DNA of 64,000 bases from Flavobacteriaceae bacterium R38 (GCA_009901575.1 WXYP01000002.1:558001-622000), one strand, 5' to 3'; counted from the first letter of the stretch, positions 44,623 to 53,620 are shown. Program-made: numbers and translations. Notes: generated by a model from the sequence alone, not told the origin.

Positions 44623-45396
44623 TTATTCAGGTATTAAATTATATCGAACTATTTCTCCCAGGGTATCCATTACTTCAAATTTTGGTATATTATTCTTATC
44701 TACGTAAATACGGATCATATCTTTTCCATACTTATTTTTAATATACAAACCCGATTCATCAAACCAGCCTTCACCTCTATCTCCCCTTTTACTTCCTAAA
44801 AACAGTCTTCTCTGAGCCACTTTATTATATTTTGAAAGCTCAAATTCTATAGAGTCTATCTTTGCTTTAGATAATCTTGGTGTGTTTTCATCTCCAAAAA
44901 TTTCAGGGTATTTTAATGCATAATATTCATATTCTTCTTTGACATCAGATACATCAGGACGTGACATAATTTTCAAACCATCTTCGTAATAACTTCCAGT
45001 ACTATCTTTTCGTTCATTATGCTGCAATGCTATAGTCTGATCTTGCCTGTAACCATCAAACATCAGTCCGGAACCTGCATACTGACCACTTTCTATTTTT
45101 TTCCCATCAAAAACAAGTCCGCCTGTTTCGTATCCTTCTTCATTATAAAAAAACATTCCGGATATGGTTCCTGTTCCTTGTCGTTTATCACCGTCTAATC
45201 CTTTTCTTAATCTGTTAGAGTTAAACAGAGCTATTTTTAATGTTCCGTCTGCTTCTACTATATTAATTCGCTCTACATCAATTTCTTTAAATTTTTGTAA
45301 CTCTGAAGGCTTCATAAACATAAAAAACAAAAGTGTTATATTGATGATAACCATCATACATAATACTACAAATAGTCTTGTTGTCAATTTTTTCAT
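44623..45396 (-). CDS. Anchored exported protein, paralogue of the one at 5.1 kb
   Basis: A 257-residue protein with one N-terminal membrane segment (LFVVLCMMVIINITLLFFMF) and an exported Gly/Asp-rich domain. Segment GTGTISGMFFYNEEGYETGG matches GAGISGLMLYDSEGQERGG of the protein at 5058-5549; it is longer by about 95 residues because of an insertion. Function unknown to me. In both places the gene is followed by a lipoprotein with repeats (a WD40 propeller at 4.1 kb, YD-like repeats here), which suggests that the two kinds of protein act together. Confidence 0.66.
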   Translation of the reverse strand: MKKLTTRLFVVLCMMVIINITLLFFMFMKPSELQKFKEIDVERINIVEADGTLKIALFNSNRLRKGLDGDKRQGTGTISGMFFYNEEGYETGGLVFDGKKIESGQYAGSGLMFDGYRQDQTIALQHNERKDSTGSYYEDGLKIMSRPDVSDVKEEYEYYALKYPEIFGDENTPRLSKAKIDSIEFELSKYNKVAQRRLFLGSKRGDRGEGWFDESGLYIKNKYGKDMIRIYVDKNNIPKFEVMDTLGEIVRYNLIPE

Positions 45397-45730
45397 TTAG
45401 TTAATTTTATAAGTTGTAAGTATAATGACCTGGTTATTTATGCTGTTGTTGCATTATTTCTTTATAAAAACATCTGTGGTTAGTTAGAATAAATTGAAAG
45501 GTTGAATAGTTTATACCTTAACTTAGAGCTAAAATAGTTTTTGACGCTTCTGGTATCGTCTTGGCGGATAGGGATACACAACTTTACTTAATCTTTTTTA
45601 CTTTATTGACTATTAAAATTAAAAAGTTAATCGTTTAATAATCAATTTGATCACTTAGAAGTAGTATCAAAGTAATAAATGAGACATTTTACTAAATAAT
45701 CTCATTTCTAAATTATTGCTTGTGGAAGCC
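45397..45730. other. Gene-free interval
   Basis: About 330 bp of AT-rich DNA between two minus-strand genes. I see no ORF of interest, no strong hairpin and no TAnnTTTG box in the expected place; it presumably holds the promoter of the anchored protein. Confidence 0.5.
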
Positions 45731-46603
45731 TTAAGATGTTATTTTTCTATAGTCACCAGGGGATTTACCTGTATGTCTTTTAAAATACTTTACAAAATAT
45801 GAAGCATCTTCAAACCCTAACCGATAAGCAACTTCATTAATTTGAAATCCTGTAAAAGAAAGTAAGCGTTTAGCTTCAAGAATGATACGCTCTGAAATAA
45901 GAGACGAAGGTGATTTTGAAGTTATGGTTTTAGTTATTGTGACCAAAGTTTTAGATGATATATTTAACAGGGCTGCATAATCCTGAACAGAATAATTCTT
46001 AAAGAAATATTGTTCCAGGAATTCTCTAAAACGCAAATATAGGAGTTGGTAATTATCTGTGAATTTCAATGATTCCTGTTGTCCGTCTCTATGTGTCCGC
46101 TCAAAAATTATTAATATAGATTTTAATAAATATCGAATGACCTCCTGATGTCCGAAGCGTTTCCTATTTTTTAACTCCTTTTGCATAAGTTCTAAATAAG
46201 ATGAAACCAAACTCACAACATCTTCAGAAATACAATAACATGGTTTTCCCTGGTTATTAAACACATTATATTTTAAAAATATATCAACATCAGATTGTCT
46301 TAAGAAATCTTCATTAAAGTGAATAATGATTCCTTCATAATCGCGTTCTTTTTCAAAATAATGAATCTGATTTTTTGTAATAAAAAACACGGTATTATCT
46401 TCTATTGGGTAACCATTAAAATCTATAAAATGCTTTCCTTCTTTTTTAAAAAACCATAAAATTTGATAATAACTGTGAGAATGCGGCTTTGATGCTGGTT
46501 CTTCATACTTTTTAAAGTAGCTATTTAAGTCGTAGATTTCTAATTGAAGTTTCTCCGGATGCTCTTTATGTAGGTGATATTGTTCTATTTTTTCTGGATG
46601 CAT
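45731..46603 (-). CDS. AraC-family transcriptional regulator
   Basis: A 290-residue regulator with an N-terminal cupin-type ligand domain (SKPHSHSYYQILWFFKKEGK, then QIHYFEKERDYEG) and a C-terminal AraC domain (SVQDYAALLNISSKTLVTI, YRLGFEDASYFVKYFKRHTG). It lies downstream of, and on the same strand as, the AhpD-like and SDR genes, separated by a terminator-like hairpin, so it is probably transcribed separately yet may regulate them. Confidence 0.9.
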   Translation of the reverse strand: MHPEKIEQYHLHKEHPEKLQLEIYDLNSYFKKYEEPASKPHSHSYYQILWFFKKEGKHFIDFNGYPIEDNTVFFITKNQIHYFEKERDYEGIIIHFNEDFLRQSDVDIFLKYNVFNNQGKPCYCISEDVVSLVSSYLELMQKELKNRKRFGHQEVIRYLLKSILIIFERTHRDGQQESLKFTDNYQLLYLRFREFLEQYFFKNYSVQDYAALLNISSKTLVTITKTITSKSPSSLISERIILEAKRLLSFTGFQINEVAYRLGFEDASYFVKYFKRHTGKSPGDYRKITS

Positions 46604-46671
46604 ATAGATAAATCTACTAAGACATAAAAATACAAATCATTTGTTGAGAATTATTGTTTCACATACAAAAA

Positions 46672-46700
46672 GAGCCGTCAATTAATAGTATTGACGACTC
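46672..46700 (-). terminator. Intrinsic terminator of the SDR/AhpD-like unit
   Basis: On the minus strand GAGTCGTCAAT pairs with ATTGACGGCTC (11 bp with one T-G) around a 7-nt loop, followed by TTTTTGTATG. It lies 21 nt after the stop of the gene at 46722. Confidence 0.85.
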
Positions 46701-46721
46701 AAAAAATTAAAAAAAGAATTA

Positions 46722-47027
46722 TTATTTCTCCATAAGATGTGTGCCGTGAACTACTGCAGCACCAGCTCTTAATGTAGCAGCAATGAAAGTAGTTTCGGCT
46801 AACTCTTCTTGTGTAGCTCCTGCGTCAATAGCATGCTTTTTATGTATTTCTAAACAATACGGACATTGTGTCGTCAATGCGACTGCCACCGCCATCAGTT
46901 CTTTATATTTTTTAGGAATAGCTCCATCTTCTAAAGCAGCCTGATCTAATCCTTGAAACGCCTTCATTGCCTTTTCAGCATTTTTCCCTAAATCACCTAA
47001 TTTTTTTAGGTTATTCATATCATACAT
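46722..47027 (-). CDS. Carboxymuconolactone decarboxylase-like (AhpD-type) protein
   Basis: A 101-residue all-helical protein with the CxxC-xxxH motif CPYCLEIHKKHA followed by TLRAGAAVVHGTH. This matches the AhpD-like branch of the CMD family, which uses the Cys pair and His for thiol-dependent peroxidase chemistry. It lies 24 bp after an SDR gene on the same strand and precedes a terminator, so the two form an operon, perhaps for stress or detoxification. Confidence 0.9.
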   Translation of the reverse strand: MYDMNNLKKLGDLGKNAEKAMKAFQGLDQAALEDGAIPKKYKELMAVAVALTTQCPYCLEIHKKHAIDAGATQEELAETTFIAATLRAGAAVVHGTHLMEK

Positions 47028-47051
47028 AATTCAATATTTTAAAAGTTACAA

Positions 47052-47801
47052 TTAATTTCTCCCCGACATTACTCCTCCGTCTGTATCCCAAATAGCTCCG
47101 GTGATCCAGGAAGCTTTATCCGATAATAAAAATGAAATAGTTTCTGCTACATCTTCTGCTCTACCATTTCTTCCAATAGGATGAAAGCCATGGAAATTTT
47201 GTAGCGCATTATGTGCTTCTTCTTTACCTCCAAAAACACTTTCATAAACCGGAGTCTCTACAACTGCAGGAGATACTGCATTTACTCTAATTTTATCATC
47301 GGCCAACTCCATAGCCAAATGTTGTGTTAAACTATGTAAACCTGCTTTTTGCATTGAGTATGCAGATGAAGGCGTAGCTTTAACAGATTGTTTTGCCCAC
47401 ATAGAACCTACATTAACTATAGCACCTCCATTGGTAGCTTTCATTTTTTTGGCTGCAGCTTGTGTAATAAAGAAAAAACCTCTGTTTAAATCCAGATAAG
47501 AATCATAATCTGCCTGAGTATGTTCCAAAAATGATTTTGGCCCGAAAATTCCTGAGGCATTTACCAAATAATCAAGGTTATCTAATGAAGCAATGGTATT
47601 ATTTAAATCAGTAACCTCTGTTTGATTCGTAATATCTACTTTGTGTGTTACCAGATTACCGCTGGCTTCATTTTTAAATGCATTTAATTTTGTTTCATTT
47701 GTTCCTACAACATGTACTTCTACTCCTTCATTTAATAATATTTGAGCTGTAGCTTTACCTATACCACTACTTCCTCCTAATATTAATGCTCTTTTATTCA
47801 T
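47052..47801 (-). CDS. SDR-family oxidoreductase
   Basis: A 249-residue short-chain dehydrogenase: cofactor motif [10 protein letters not shown] near residue 9, NASGIFGP, Ser in NVGSMWA and catalytic YSMQK (YxxxK). The C-terminal [20 protein letters not shown] is standard. It should reduce or oxidise a carbonyl/alcohol with NAD(P)H. It leads the operon with the AhpD-like gene and faces the divergent DUF6503 gene; a possible -7 box (TAGTTTTG, minus strand, 47829-47836) precedes it. Confidence 0.9.
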   Translation of the reverse strand: MNKRALILGGSSGIGKATAQILLNEGVEVHVVGTNETKLNAFKNEASGNLVTHKVDITNQTEVTDLNNTIASLDNLDYLVNASGIFGPKSFLEHTQADYDSYLDLNRGFFFITQAAAKKMKATNGGAIVNVGSMWAKQSVKATPSSAYSMQKAGLHSLTQHLAMELADDKIRVNAVSPAVVETPVYESVFGGKEEAHNALQNFHGFHPIGRNGRAEDVAETISFLLSDKASWITGAIWDTDGGVMSGRN

Positions 47802-47828
47802 GATTTTTTTATTTTTTAATTAATACTG

Positions 47829-47836
47829 CAAAACTA
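47829..47836 (-). promoter_or_regulatory. Candidate -7 box for the SDR/AhpD-like operon
   Basis: Minus strand TAGTTTTG fits TAnnTTTG and would give a leader of about 20 nt before the SDR start at 47801. No matching -33 element is apparent. Confidence 0.33.
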
Positions 47837-47985
47837 GGTAGTATGTATCCCTGATCTTATGCTATAAAGAGAAAATGAATGGTAATTTTGAGAAAGAGGT
47901 AAATAAAAGTTATAAAATCGACTATAAAACCACATGTTTGTAATAATAATATTTTGTCTATTATCGTTAGTTCTAAAAAAATAAT

Positions 47986-48732
47986 ATGAAAATGATAAAG
48001 AATCCTGTCTATACATTTCTGATACTGATTTTAATAAATGTCTATACCGCAAAATCTCAGGAAAAATCTAGCCAGCAAGATGCAGAAGCAATTTTACAGA
48101 AAGCAATACGTGCTCATGGAGGAACCCGTTACAATGCTGCTGCCTATCAATTTGTATTTAGAGGAGATACATACACCTTTAAGAGTAAAGAAGGAAGCTA
48201 TCTTTATGCGGTTAAAAAACAGGAAAAAGGAAAAGAAATTTACGATGTTATAGAGAATGGCGTCTTCAAAAGAACTATTAATAATGAAGAAAAAGCGCTT
48301 TCCAAAGGAGCTGTTACACGTCATTATGAAGCTTTGAATTCTGTTGTTTATTTTGCGACTTTGCCTCACAAATTAAATGACGCTTCTGTTAATAAAACTT
48401 ATAAAGGTTCTACAACTATAAAAGGTAAAACATATGATGCTTTGGAAATAAGTTTTAGTGGAGATCATGGAGATATTTTTCATTTTTGGATAGACCAAAA
48501 AACAGGTATCATTGATTATTTTGCTTATAAATTTACTGCTGGTGGTGGCGGAACCAGATTCAGAAGTGCTTATAATCCACGAACAATAGATGGCATACGT
48601 TTTCAAGATTATATCAATTACAAAGCAGCTTCAAAAGTTGCATTCTCCGAACTACCTGCTTTATACGAAGCTGGTAAGCTCAAAAAATTATCCAATATAG
48701 ATACCGAACAAATTGTTAACCTTGACAAATAA
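47986..48732 (+). CDS. DUF6503-family exported protein
   Basis: A 248-residue protein with signal peptide (ending VYTAKSQ). The mature sequence has AIRAHGGTRYNAA, a run of antiparallel beta strands (YQFVFRGDTYTF, ALEISFSGDHGDIFHFWID) and DYFAYKFTAGGGGTRFRSAY, consistent with DUF6503, a LolA-like beta family of Bacteroidota. It may bind lipid or another hydrophobic ligand in the periplasm. Divergent from the SDR/AhpD operon across about 185 bp. Confidence 0.77.
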   Translation: MKMIKNPVYTFLILILINVYTAKSQEKSSQQDAEAILQKAIRAHGGTRYNAAAYQFVFRGDTYTFKSKEGSYLYAVKKQEKGKEIYDVIENGVFKRTINNEEKALSKGAVTRHYEALNSVVYFATLPHKLNDASVNKTYKGSTTIKGKTYDALEISFSGDHGDIFHFWIDQKTGIIDYFAYKFTAGGGGTRFRSAYNPRTIDGIRFQDYINYKAASKVAFSELPALYEAGKLKKLSNIDTEQIVNLDK

Positions 48733-48784
48733 CATGAGTTAACGCTCTCCTACTCTACATTTGTTATGTATATATAGATTAAAG

Positions 48785-48843
48785 TGCAACCATTTTGTTG
48801 CATTTAAAAATTTATTATCTATATTTGCAACCATATAGTTGCA
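48785..48843 (+). promoter_or_regulatory. Promoter with two TGCAAC-N6-GTTGCA operators
   Basis: Two inverted repeats, TGCAACCATTTTGTTGCA (48785-48802) and TGCAACCATATAGTTGCA (48826-48843), lie 41 bp apart, about four helix turns. A TTG at 48798-48800 and TATATTTG at 48820-48827 form a -33/-7 pair with 19-nt spacing, the expected Bacteroidota arrangement. The first palindrome covers the -33 element and the second the -7 end and start site. The downstream operon encodes an ArsR-type regulator, the likely ligand of these sites. Confidence 0.75.
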
Positions 48844-48866
48844 TTTATTCATCAAAAATTATCATT

Positions 48867-49289
48867 ATGAACGATTCAATCAAAAAAGAACATGTTTTTC
48901 AGCATCCTATAGATAAGGTCTGGGATGCCATTTCTATTGAAAAAGAAATTTCTTCCTGGTTTATAAAAGCCGATTTCAAAGCAGAAAAAGGATATTATTA
49001 TACGTTTAATAGCGAAGGAGAACACTGTACTCAAATTAATGGAGTCATTGTAGAGGCAGATCCTTATACATTAATTTACACTTGGATTGTAGAGGGGACA
49101 AAAGCAGAAACTACAGTTAAATGGACTTTGGAAGAAGTAGAAGAAGGTACAAAACTTTATTTAGAACATTCCGGGATATCAGAATATGAAGGAGACACTG
49201 CTGTAGATATGTTTAACAGCTTTAACAATGGCTGGAACAATTGCATTAATAAATTGACAGAGTACTTGAAAGCGGTATATGCAGGATAA
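48867..49289 (+). CDS. SRPBCC-domain protein (AHSA1-like)
   Basis: From the ATG at 48867, a 140-residue SRPBCC-fold protein of the AHSA1 type: HVFQHPIDKVWDAISIEKEI at the start, WFIKADFKAEKGYYYTF, YTWIVEG, and WTLEEVEEGTKLYLEHSG near the end. The fold has a deep hydrophobic cavity; members of these operons are thought to bind small ligands. The upstream frame to 48795 lies over the promoter and is rejected. The gene overlaps the following ArsR gene by 11 bp and is controlled by the two operators upstream. Confidence 0.87.
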   Translation: MNDSIKKEHVFQHPIDKVWDAISIEKEISSWFIKADFKAEKGYYYTFNSEGEHCTQINGVIVEADPYTLIYTWIVEGTKAETTVKWTLEEVEEGTKLYLEHSGISEYEGDTAVDMFNSFNNGWNNCINKLTEYLKAVYAG

Positions 49290-49602
49290 AATAACAAAAA
49301 TATTAAAAGCTATAGCTGACCCGACCAGGCGGGAAATTTTTCACGCTTTAATCATTGCTACAACAGCATTACCTATCACACAACTATCTAATCAGTTTGT
49401 GATAAGCAGGCAGGGCGTAACTAAACATCTTAAAACCTTAGAGGAAGCCGGATTGATTGTTATAAGTAATCAGGGACGGGAACGATATTGTCATGCCAAT
49501 GCAAAACCTTTACAGGAAATTAACCAATGGCTGAAGTTTTACGAACAATTCTGGGATACTTCATTAAAGAACCTGAGTTCTTATCTCGATAAGAAAATTT
49601 AA
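49279..49602 (+). CDS. ArsR-family winged-helix repressor
   Basis: A 107-residue winged-helix regulator: KILKAIADPTRREIFHALI, TQLSNQFVISRQGVTKHLKTL (recognition helix) and EEAGLIVISNQGRERYCHA (wing). No Cys metal-binding pair is seen in the usual place, so it is probably a non-metal ArsR relative of the type paired with SRPBCC proteins. The operators at 48785-48843 suggest autoregulation. Sits between two SRPBCC genes in one operon. Confidence 0.9.
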   Translation: MQDKITKILKAIADPTRREIFHALIIATTALPITQLSNQFVISRQGVTKHLKTLEEAGLIVISNQGRERYCHANAKPLQEINQWLKFYEQFWDTSLKNLSSYLDKKI

Positions 49603-49617
49603 TATAAAATTAAACCA

Positions 49618-50064
49618 ATGAGTGTACAAACTGAAAATAATTATGCAATTTATCATGATATCACTATCAAAGGATCAGTAGAAAGTATTTATCAGGCGAT
49701 TACGGTACCTGAGCATTTAAATAACTGGTGGACTTTAAAATCTTCTGGAGAACCTTCTGAAGGTACAGCATACAATTTTTATTTTAGTCCGGAATACGAT
49801 TGGTATGGTAACGTAATTAAAGCTACTCAAAATCAGGATTTTCATATTAAAATGACCAAATCTGATGCCGATTGGACGCCTACTTCTTTTGGTTTTGATC
49901 TGGAAAAAACAAATGCCGGGGTACTTCTCAAATTCTGGCACGTAGGCTGGCAACAGTGTAATGAGCATTTCAGAAGATCTTCTTTCTGCTGGGCTATGCT
50001 CCTAAACGGATTAAAAAATTATGTAGAAAAAGGAGTAATCATCCCTTTTGAAAATCGGGAATAA
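49618..50064 (+). CDS. SRPBCC-domain protein
   Basis: A 148-residue SRPBCC-fold protein (YHDITIKGSVESIYQAITVP, LNNWWTLKSSGEPSEGTAYN, LLKFWHVGWQQCNEHFRRSS). It is only distantly similar to the first SRPBCC protein of the operon. Third gene of the SRPBCC-ArsR-SRPBCC unit, 15 bp after ArsR, with a strong terminator at its end. Ligand unknown. Confidence 0.85.
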   Translation: MSVQTENNYAIYHDITIKGSVESIYQAITVPEHLNNWWTLKSSGEPSEGTAYNFYFSPEYDWYGNVIKATQNQDFHIKMTKSDADWTPTSFGFDLEKTNAGVLLKFWHVGWQQCNEHFRRSSFCWAMLLNGLKNYVEKGVIIPFENRE

Positions 50065-50100
50065 AAAAAGAGCAGATATGTTTTGTATCTGCTCTTTTTT
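50064..50100. terminator. Bidirectional intrinsic terminator
   Basis: AAAAAAGAGCAGATA pairs with TATCTGCTCTTTTTT (15 bp) around a 7-nt loop. It separates the SRPBCC/ArsR operon from the convergent ene-reductase gene. Confidence 0.9.
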
Positions 50101-50104
50101 TAAT

Positions 50105-51175
50105 TTAAGCATAATCTGTATATCCTACTTCATCTGCAGTGTAAAAAGTATCATAATCTGGCACTGCCAATTCTTCATTGGTTTTTAACTTTTCAACCAG
50201 GCTTGGGTTAGAAATAAAAGGCCTCCCAATATATACAAGGTCATAACCATCGTTTACAAAATGCTCTGCCTGTTCAGCAGAATGAACATTTCCTCCTACA
50301 ATGACGTTTCCTTTAAATGCATTTTTAATAGTTCTTTGGATGTCTGTAGCAAATTCCGGCGCATTCATAGCAACTCTCTGATCAACAATATGAATATATG
50401 CCAATCCTAGCTTAGCTAATTCTTCTGCCAAATAAGTATATATTTCTACGATATCTTTATAATCTCCACTCATATCATTAAAAACTCCATAGGGAGAGAA
50501 CCGAATTCCTACTTTACTTCCACCAATAGCTGCAGTAACTTTTTTTGCTGTCTCAAGAATAAAACGAGCCCTATTCTTATAATCTCCTCCATATACATCT
50601 GTTCTAACATTTGTTTTTGGGTCCAGGAATTGCTCCAATAAGTATCCGTTAGCGCTGTGAAGTTCTATTCCGTCTATTCCGGATTCTACCAAACGTTTAG
50701 TAGCATTTACAAATTCATCTTGAGTTGAAATGATATCATCCTGAGTCATTGCTCTTGGCTTATCATGAGGTTGCATTCCTTTACTATCTGTATACATTTC
50801 ACCTTGCAAGTGTATGGCAGATGGAGCTACCACTTCTGCATTCTCCGGTAAATTAAGTACAGAAGTTACTCTTCCTGTGTGCATCAACTGTACAAATATT
50901 TTCCCGTTATTTTCATGCACGCCTTCTGCAATGGATTTCCATCCTTCGATCTGAGCCTCTGTATATGCCCCCGGCATTCTGGCATACCCTAATCCATTGG
51001 CAGAAGGTGAAGTTCCTTCAGCTATGATCAAACCAGCTGTTGCACGCTGAGAATAATAAGTTCTCATCAATTCATTCGGAGTATTATCAATGGCTCTACA
51101 CCTGGTCAAGGGAGCCATTACGATTCTGTTATTTAGTTTTGTTCCTTCTAAACTATATGGTTCAAAAATCTTCAT
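50105..51175 (-). CDS. Alkene reductase of the Old Yellow Enzyme family (NemA-like)
   Basis: A 356-residue TIM-barrel flavoenzyme. N-terminal NRIVMAPLTRCRA, the FMN-binding region IFVQLMHTGRV, the DGIELHSANGYLLEQFLDP helix with the substrate-binding His/Asn pair, and VIVGGNVHSAEQAEHFVNDG with DLVYIGRPFISNP are all diagnostic. It reduces activated C=C bonds or nitro compounds using NAD(P)H. Divergent from an HxlR-type regulator gene, with repeated AGTAACTAA boxes between them, so it is very probably regulated by that protein in response to electrophiles. Confidence 0.94.
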   Translation of the reverse strand: MKIFEPYSLEGTKLNNRIVMAPLTRCRAIDNTPNELMRTYYSQRATAGLIIAEGTSPSANGLGYARMPGAYTEAQIEGWKSIAEGVHENNGKIFVQLMHTGRVTSVLNLPENAEVVAPSAIHLQGEMYTDSKGMQPHDKPRAMTQDDIISTQDEFVNATKRLVESGIDGIELHSANGYLLEQFLDPKTNVRTDVYGGDYKNRARFILETAKKVTAAIGGSKVGIRFSPYGVFNDMSGDYKDIVEIYTYLAEELAKLGLAYIHIVDQRVAMNAPEFATDIQRTIKNAFKGNVIVGGNVHSAEQAEHFVNDGYDLVYIGRPFISNPSLVEKLKTNEELAVPDYDTFYTADEVGYTDYA

Positions 51176-51195
51176 TATGTATTATTTTTAATTCG

Positions 51196-51280
51196 AGTTA
51201 CCAAAAGTAACTAATATTAGTTTCAAAAATATATTTTTATATCTTTGAGTCTTAGAAAGTAGTAACTAAAAAGTAACTAA
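51196..51280. promoter_or_regulatory. Divergent regulatory region with AGTAACTAA repeats (HxlR/ene-reductase)
   Basis: Three direct copies of AGTAACTAA occur at 51206-51214, 51261-51269 and 51272-51280. The first lies in AGTTAC-CAAAA-GTAACT (51196-51212), overlapping the 14-bp palindrome AACTAATATTAGTT (51209-51222). A plus-strand -7 box TATCTTTG is at 51240-51247. The last repeat abuts the HxlR ATG at 51282. This looks like the operator region of the HxlR regulator controlling both genes. Confidence 0.68.
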
Positions 51281-51281
51281 T

Positions 51282-51623
51282 ATGACGAGAAGATGTATTG
51301 ATAATCCAAACCATTGTCCAATAACTCATACCATGAACATAATTGGAAATAAATGGACCTCTATCATTATCTATATGTTGTCAGACAGAAAACTTAGATT
51401 TGGGGAATTAGCGGTACGTATAGAGAAAATAAGTCGAAAAGTACTTACAGAACAACTCAAAGAAATGGAGTTTAGAGGTATTGTTCATAGAGAATCTTAT
51501 GCAGAAACACCTCCCAGGGTTGAATATTCATTAACTCCTAAGGGGAAAGAATTGCTACCTATACTCGATCAGCTTTGTGCCTGGAGTAAAGATATCGAGT
51601 TGACATTGCATCAGGAAAACTAA
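51282..51623 (+). CDS. HxlR-family transcriptional regulator
   Basis: A 113-residue winged-helix protein of the HxlR/MarR-like type: NPNHCPITHTMNIIGNKWTS, KLRFGELAVRIEKISRKVLT, FRGIVHRESYAETPPRVEYS. Cys13 in NHCPI corresponds to a cysteine that senses electrophiles in relatives such as QorR/YodB. It is divergent from an ene-reductase gene, the usual partner, with shared operator repeats. It probably represses the reductase until modified by a quinone or similar compound. Confidence 0.92.
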   Translation: MTRRCIDNPNHCPITHTMNIIGNKWTSIIIYMLSDRKLRFGELAVRIEKISRKVLTEQLKEMEFRGIVHRESYAETPPRVEYSLTPKGKELLPILDQLCAWSKDIELTLHQEN

Positions 51624-51749
51624 AAGCCTGAAAACTCTTCTTGTGATACTACCTGATCAAAACAGCTATTTTAAATATATTAAAATACTCATTTTCTGTA
51701 TTTGTAAATTTTATTGCTAAATTGGAGGTATTCTAATTTAACTATCCAT

Positions 51750-52910
51750 ATGGAATTTACCACAAATGCTCTCTACATTATAGCAGTACTTGCTTTTGTT
51801 CTTTTTATTTCAGAATGGCTTGTAAAAAAACCTTTTTTTAACAAGTTTGGAATTGCATTAATGGTTATCATTTTAACTGCTGTTCTTGCCAACATAGGTT
51901 TAGTTCCTACAACTGCTAATCCTGTCTATGACGGAATTTTTAATTATATCGCTCCCGGAGCGCTATTCTTACTTTTATTAGATGTTAATCTTGTCCAGCT
52001 AAAAAAGGTTGGGTTCCCTATTTTATTTGCTTTTATTTTAGGAAGTATTGGAACAGTAATTGGAGTTATTGTCGCATCATTTATCATAAAAGACAATTCG
52101 CATTTTGATGGTGTTTACAATGCGTTAGCCGGGATGATTGCCGGTACGTATACAGGAGGAAGTATTAATTTTAATGCAGTTGCCTTACATTATAAGGTAG
52201 TTGAAAAAGGAGTTATTTATACCAATACTGTTGCTGTTGACAATGTGGTTACTACGCTTTGGTTTTTTCTCACTATTGCCATTCCTGTTACATTACAAAA
52301 GATAGCGCCTCGCTTTCAAGCTGTATCAGGCACCAATAATACTGAAAAAACAGATTCCTTTCCTCCTACTGACGAGGTAGAAACACTAACCTTAAAATCT
52401 TTGTCTTTGCTAATAGGCATGAGCTGTTTTGTAATTTTTATTTCTGATTATATAGCAGGTTTTTTTCAGGAAAGAAACATTGTAATACCCTCCATTTTAA
52501 TATTAACCACATTAGCTCTTATTTTGGCTCAAATTCCGGTTGTTTCCAAATTAAAAGGAAACATGCTTCTGGGGAGCTGGGCGGTGTATCTGTTCCTGGC
52601 TGTAGTTGGAGCTTTTTGTGACTTTGCCGCATTAGGGCAATCAGGAGCCTTATCAATAGCATTATTAATTTTTGTTTCGGTAACAGTATTAATTCACGGT
52701 GTTTTTACTTTTGGAATGGGGTATTTTTTAAAGTATGACTGGCAGGTTATTGCTATTGCCTCTCAGGCTAATATCGGAGGCGGAACTACTGCTTTGGCAT
52801 TAGCCAAAAATTTTAAAAGAAATGAATTGATTTTACCTTCCATTATAATCGGATCTATTGGAAATGCATTAGGAACTTATATCGGTTTTTCTATAGCTGG
52901 TTATTTATAA
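51750..52910 (+). CDS. DUF819-family membrane protein
   Basis: From the ATG at 51750, a 386-residue protein with about eleven membrane segments. Recognisable landmarks are NPVYDGIFNYIAPGALFLLLLDVNL near the start (first 20 residues of it are the best part), GMIAGTYTGGSINFNA in the middle and SQANIGGGTTALALAK near the end, typical of DUF819 (YjcL-like). These are thought to be transporters, substrate unknown. Not overlapping its neighbours; convergent with the LytTR regulator after it, with only a few bases between stops. Confidence 0.85.
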   Translation: MEFTTNALYIIAVLAFVLFISEWLVKKPFFNKFGIALMVIILTAVLANIGLVPTTANPVYDGIFNYIAPGALFLLLLDVNLVQLKKVGFPILFAFILGSIGTVIGVIVASFIIKDNSHFDGVYNALAGMIAGTYTGGSINFNAVALHYKVVEKGVIYTNTVAVDNVVTTLWFFLTIAIPVTLQKIAPRFQAVSGTNNTEKTDSFPPTDEVETLTLKSLSLLIGMSCFVIFISDYIAGFFQERNIVIPSILILTTLALILAQIPVVSKLKGNMLLGSWAVYLFLAVVGAFCDFAALGQSGALSIALLIFVSVTVLIHGVFTFGMGYFLKYDWQVIAIASQANIGGGTTALALAKNFKRNELILPSIIIGSIGNALGTYIGFSIAGYL

Positions 52911-52912
52911 CA

Positions 52913-53620
52913 TCAACTATCTTTCAAAAAAGCTATTACTTCATTCTTATAACTGGCACCTATAGGTATTTCTTTGTTATCTATTTCTATATCTAATTTA
53001 GTGAAAGCAGTAATTTTGGTTGTGTTTATGATGTAAGAACGATGCGTTCTCAGAAATGAAACCGGAAGTTTTTTTTCAAAATTACTAATAGCATCTTTAG
53101 TGATTACACTTTTATCTGATAAATGAATTCTGATATAATCTTTAATGCTTTCTATATAAAGAATATCTTCAAAATTAATCTTGATAAATTTCTTATTTGA
53201 ATTTACATATAGATGATCATTGTTTGTTTTTTCAGTATTAATTATCGATTCTGATTCAATATCATTATTAAACCTCCTGTATTTATTAATAGCTTTAAAA
53301 AACCGCTTAAATGAAATCGGTTTTAATAAATAATCCACAATATCCAATTCATATCCTTCAAGAGCATAATTACGATAGGCAGTTGTTAAAATGATTTTAG
53401 GGGAATTTGATAACGATTTTATAAAATCGATTCCTGATAAAATCGGCATTTCTATATCTAAAAAAATCAAATCCACCTTTTCAGTTTTCAACAACTCAAA
53501 TGCTTCCAGAGGTTTTTCAAATGTTGCTACAAGTTCTAAATCTGAAAACTGTTTTAAATGGGTTTCTATCACTTGTATTGCAAGTGGTTCATCGTCTATT
53601 ATTAAACATTTTGTCTTCAT
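52913..53620 (-). CDS. LytTR-family response regulator
   Basis: A 235-residue regulator: receiver with DDE at 9-11, phosphoacceptor Asp55 (FLDIEMP) and LLKPISF, followed by a LytTR domain (IESIKDYIRIHLSD, FLRTHRSYIIN, IPIGASYKNEV). It is the partner of the kinase encoded 4 bp upstream on the same strand. It is the third complete LytTR regulator of the window. Targets are unknown; the divergent ankyrin/serine-hydrolase operon is a candidate by position. Confidence 0.93.
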   Translation of the reverse strand: MKTKCLIIDDEPLAIQVIETHLKQFSDLELVATFEKPLEAFELLKTEKVDLIFLDIEMPILSGIDFIKSLSNSPKIILTTAYRNYALEGYELDIVDYLLKPISFKRFFKAINKYRRFNNDIESESIINTEKTNNDHLYVNSNKKFIKINFEDILYIESIKDYIRIHLSDKSVITKDAISNFEKKLPVSFLRTHRSYIINTTKITAFTKLDIEIDNKEIPIGASYKNEVIAFLKDS

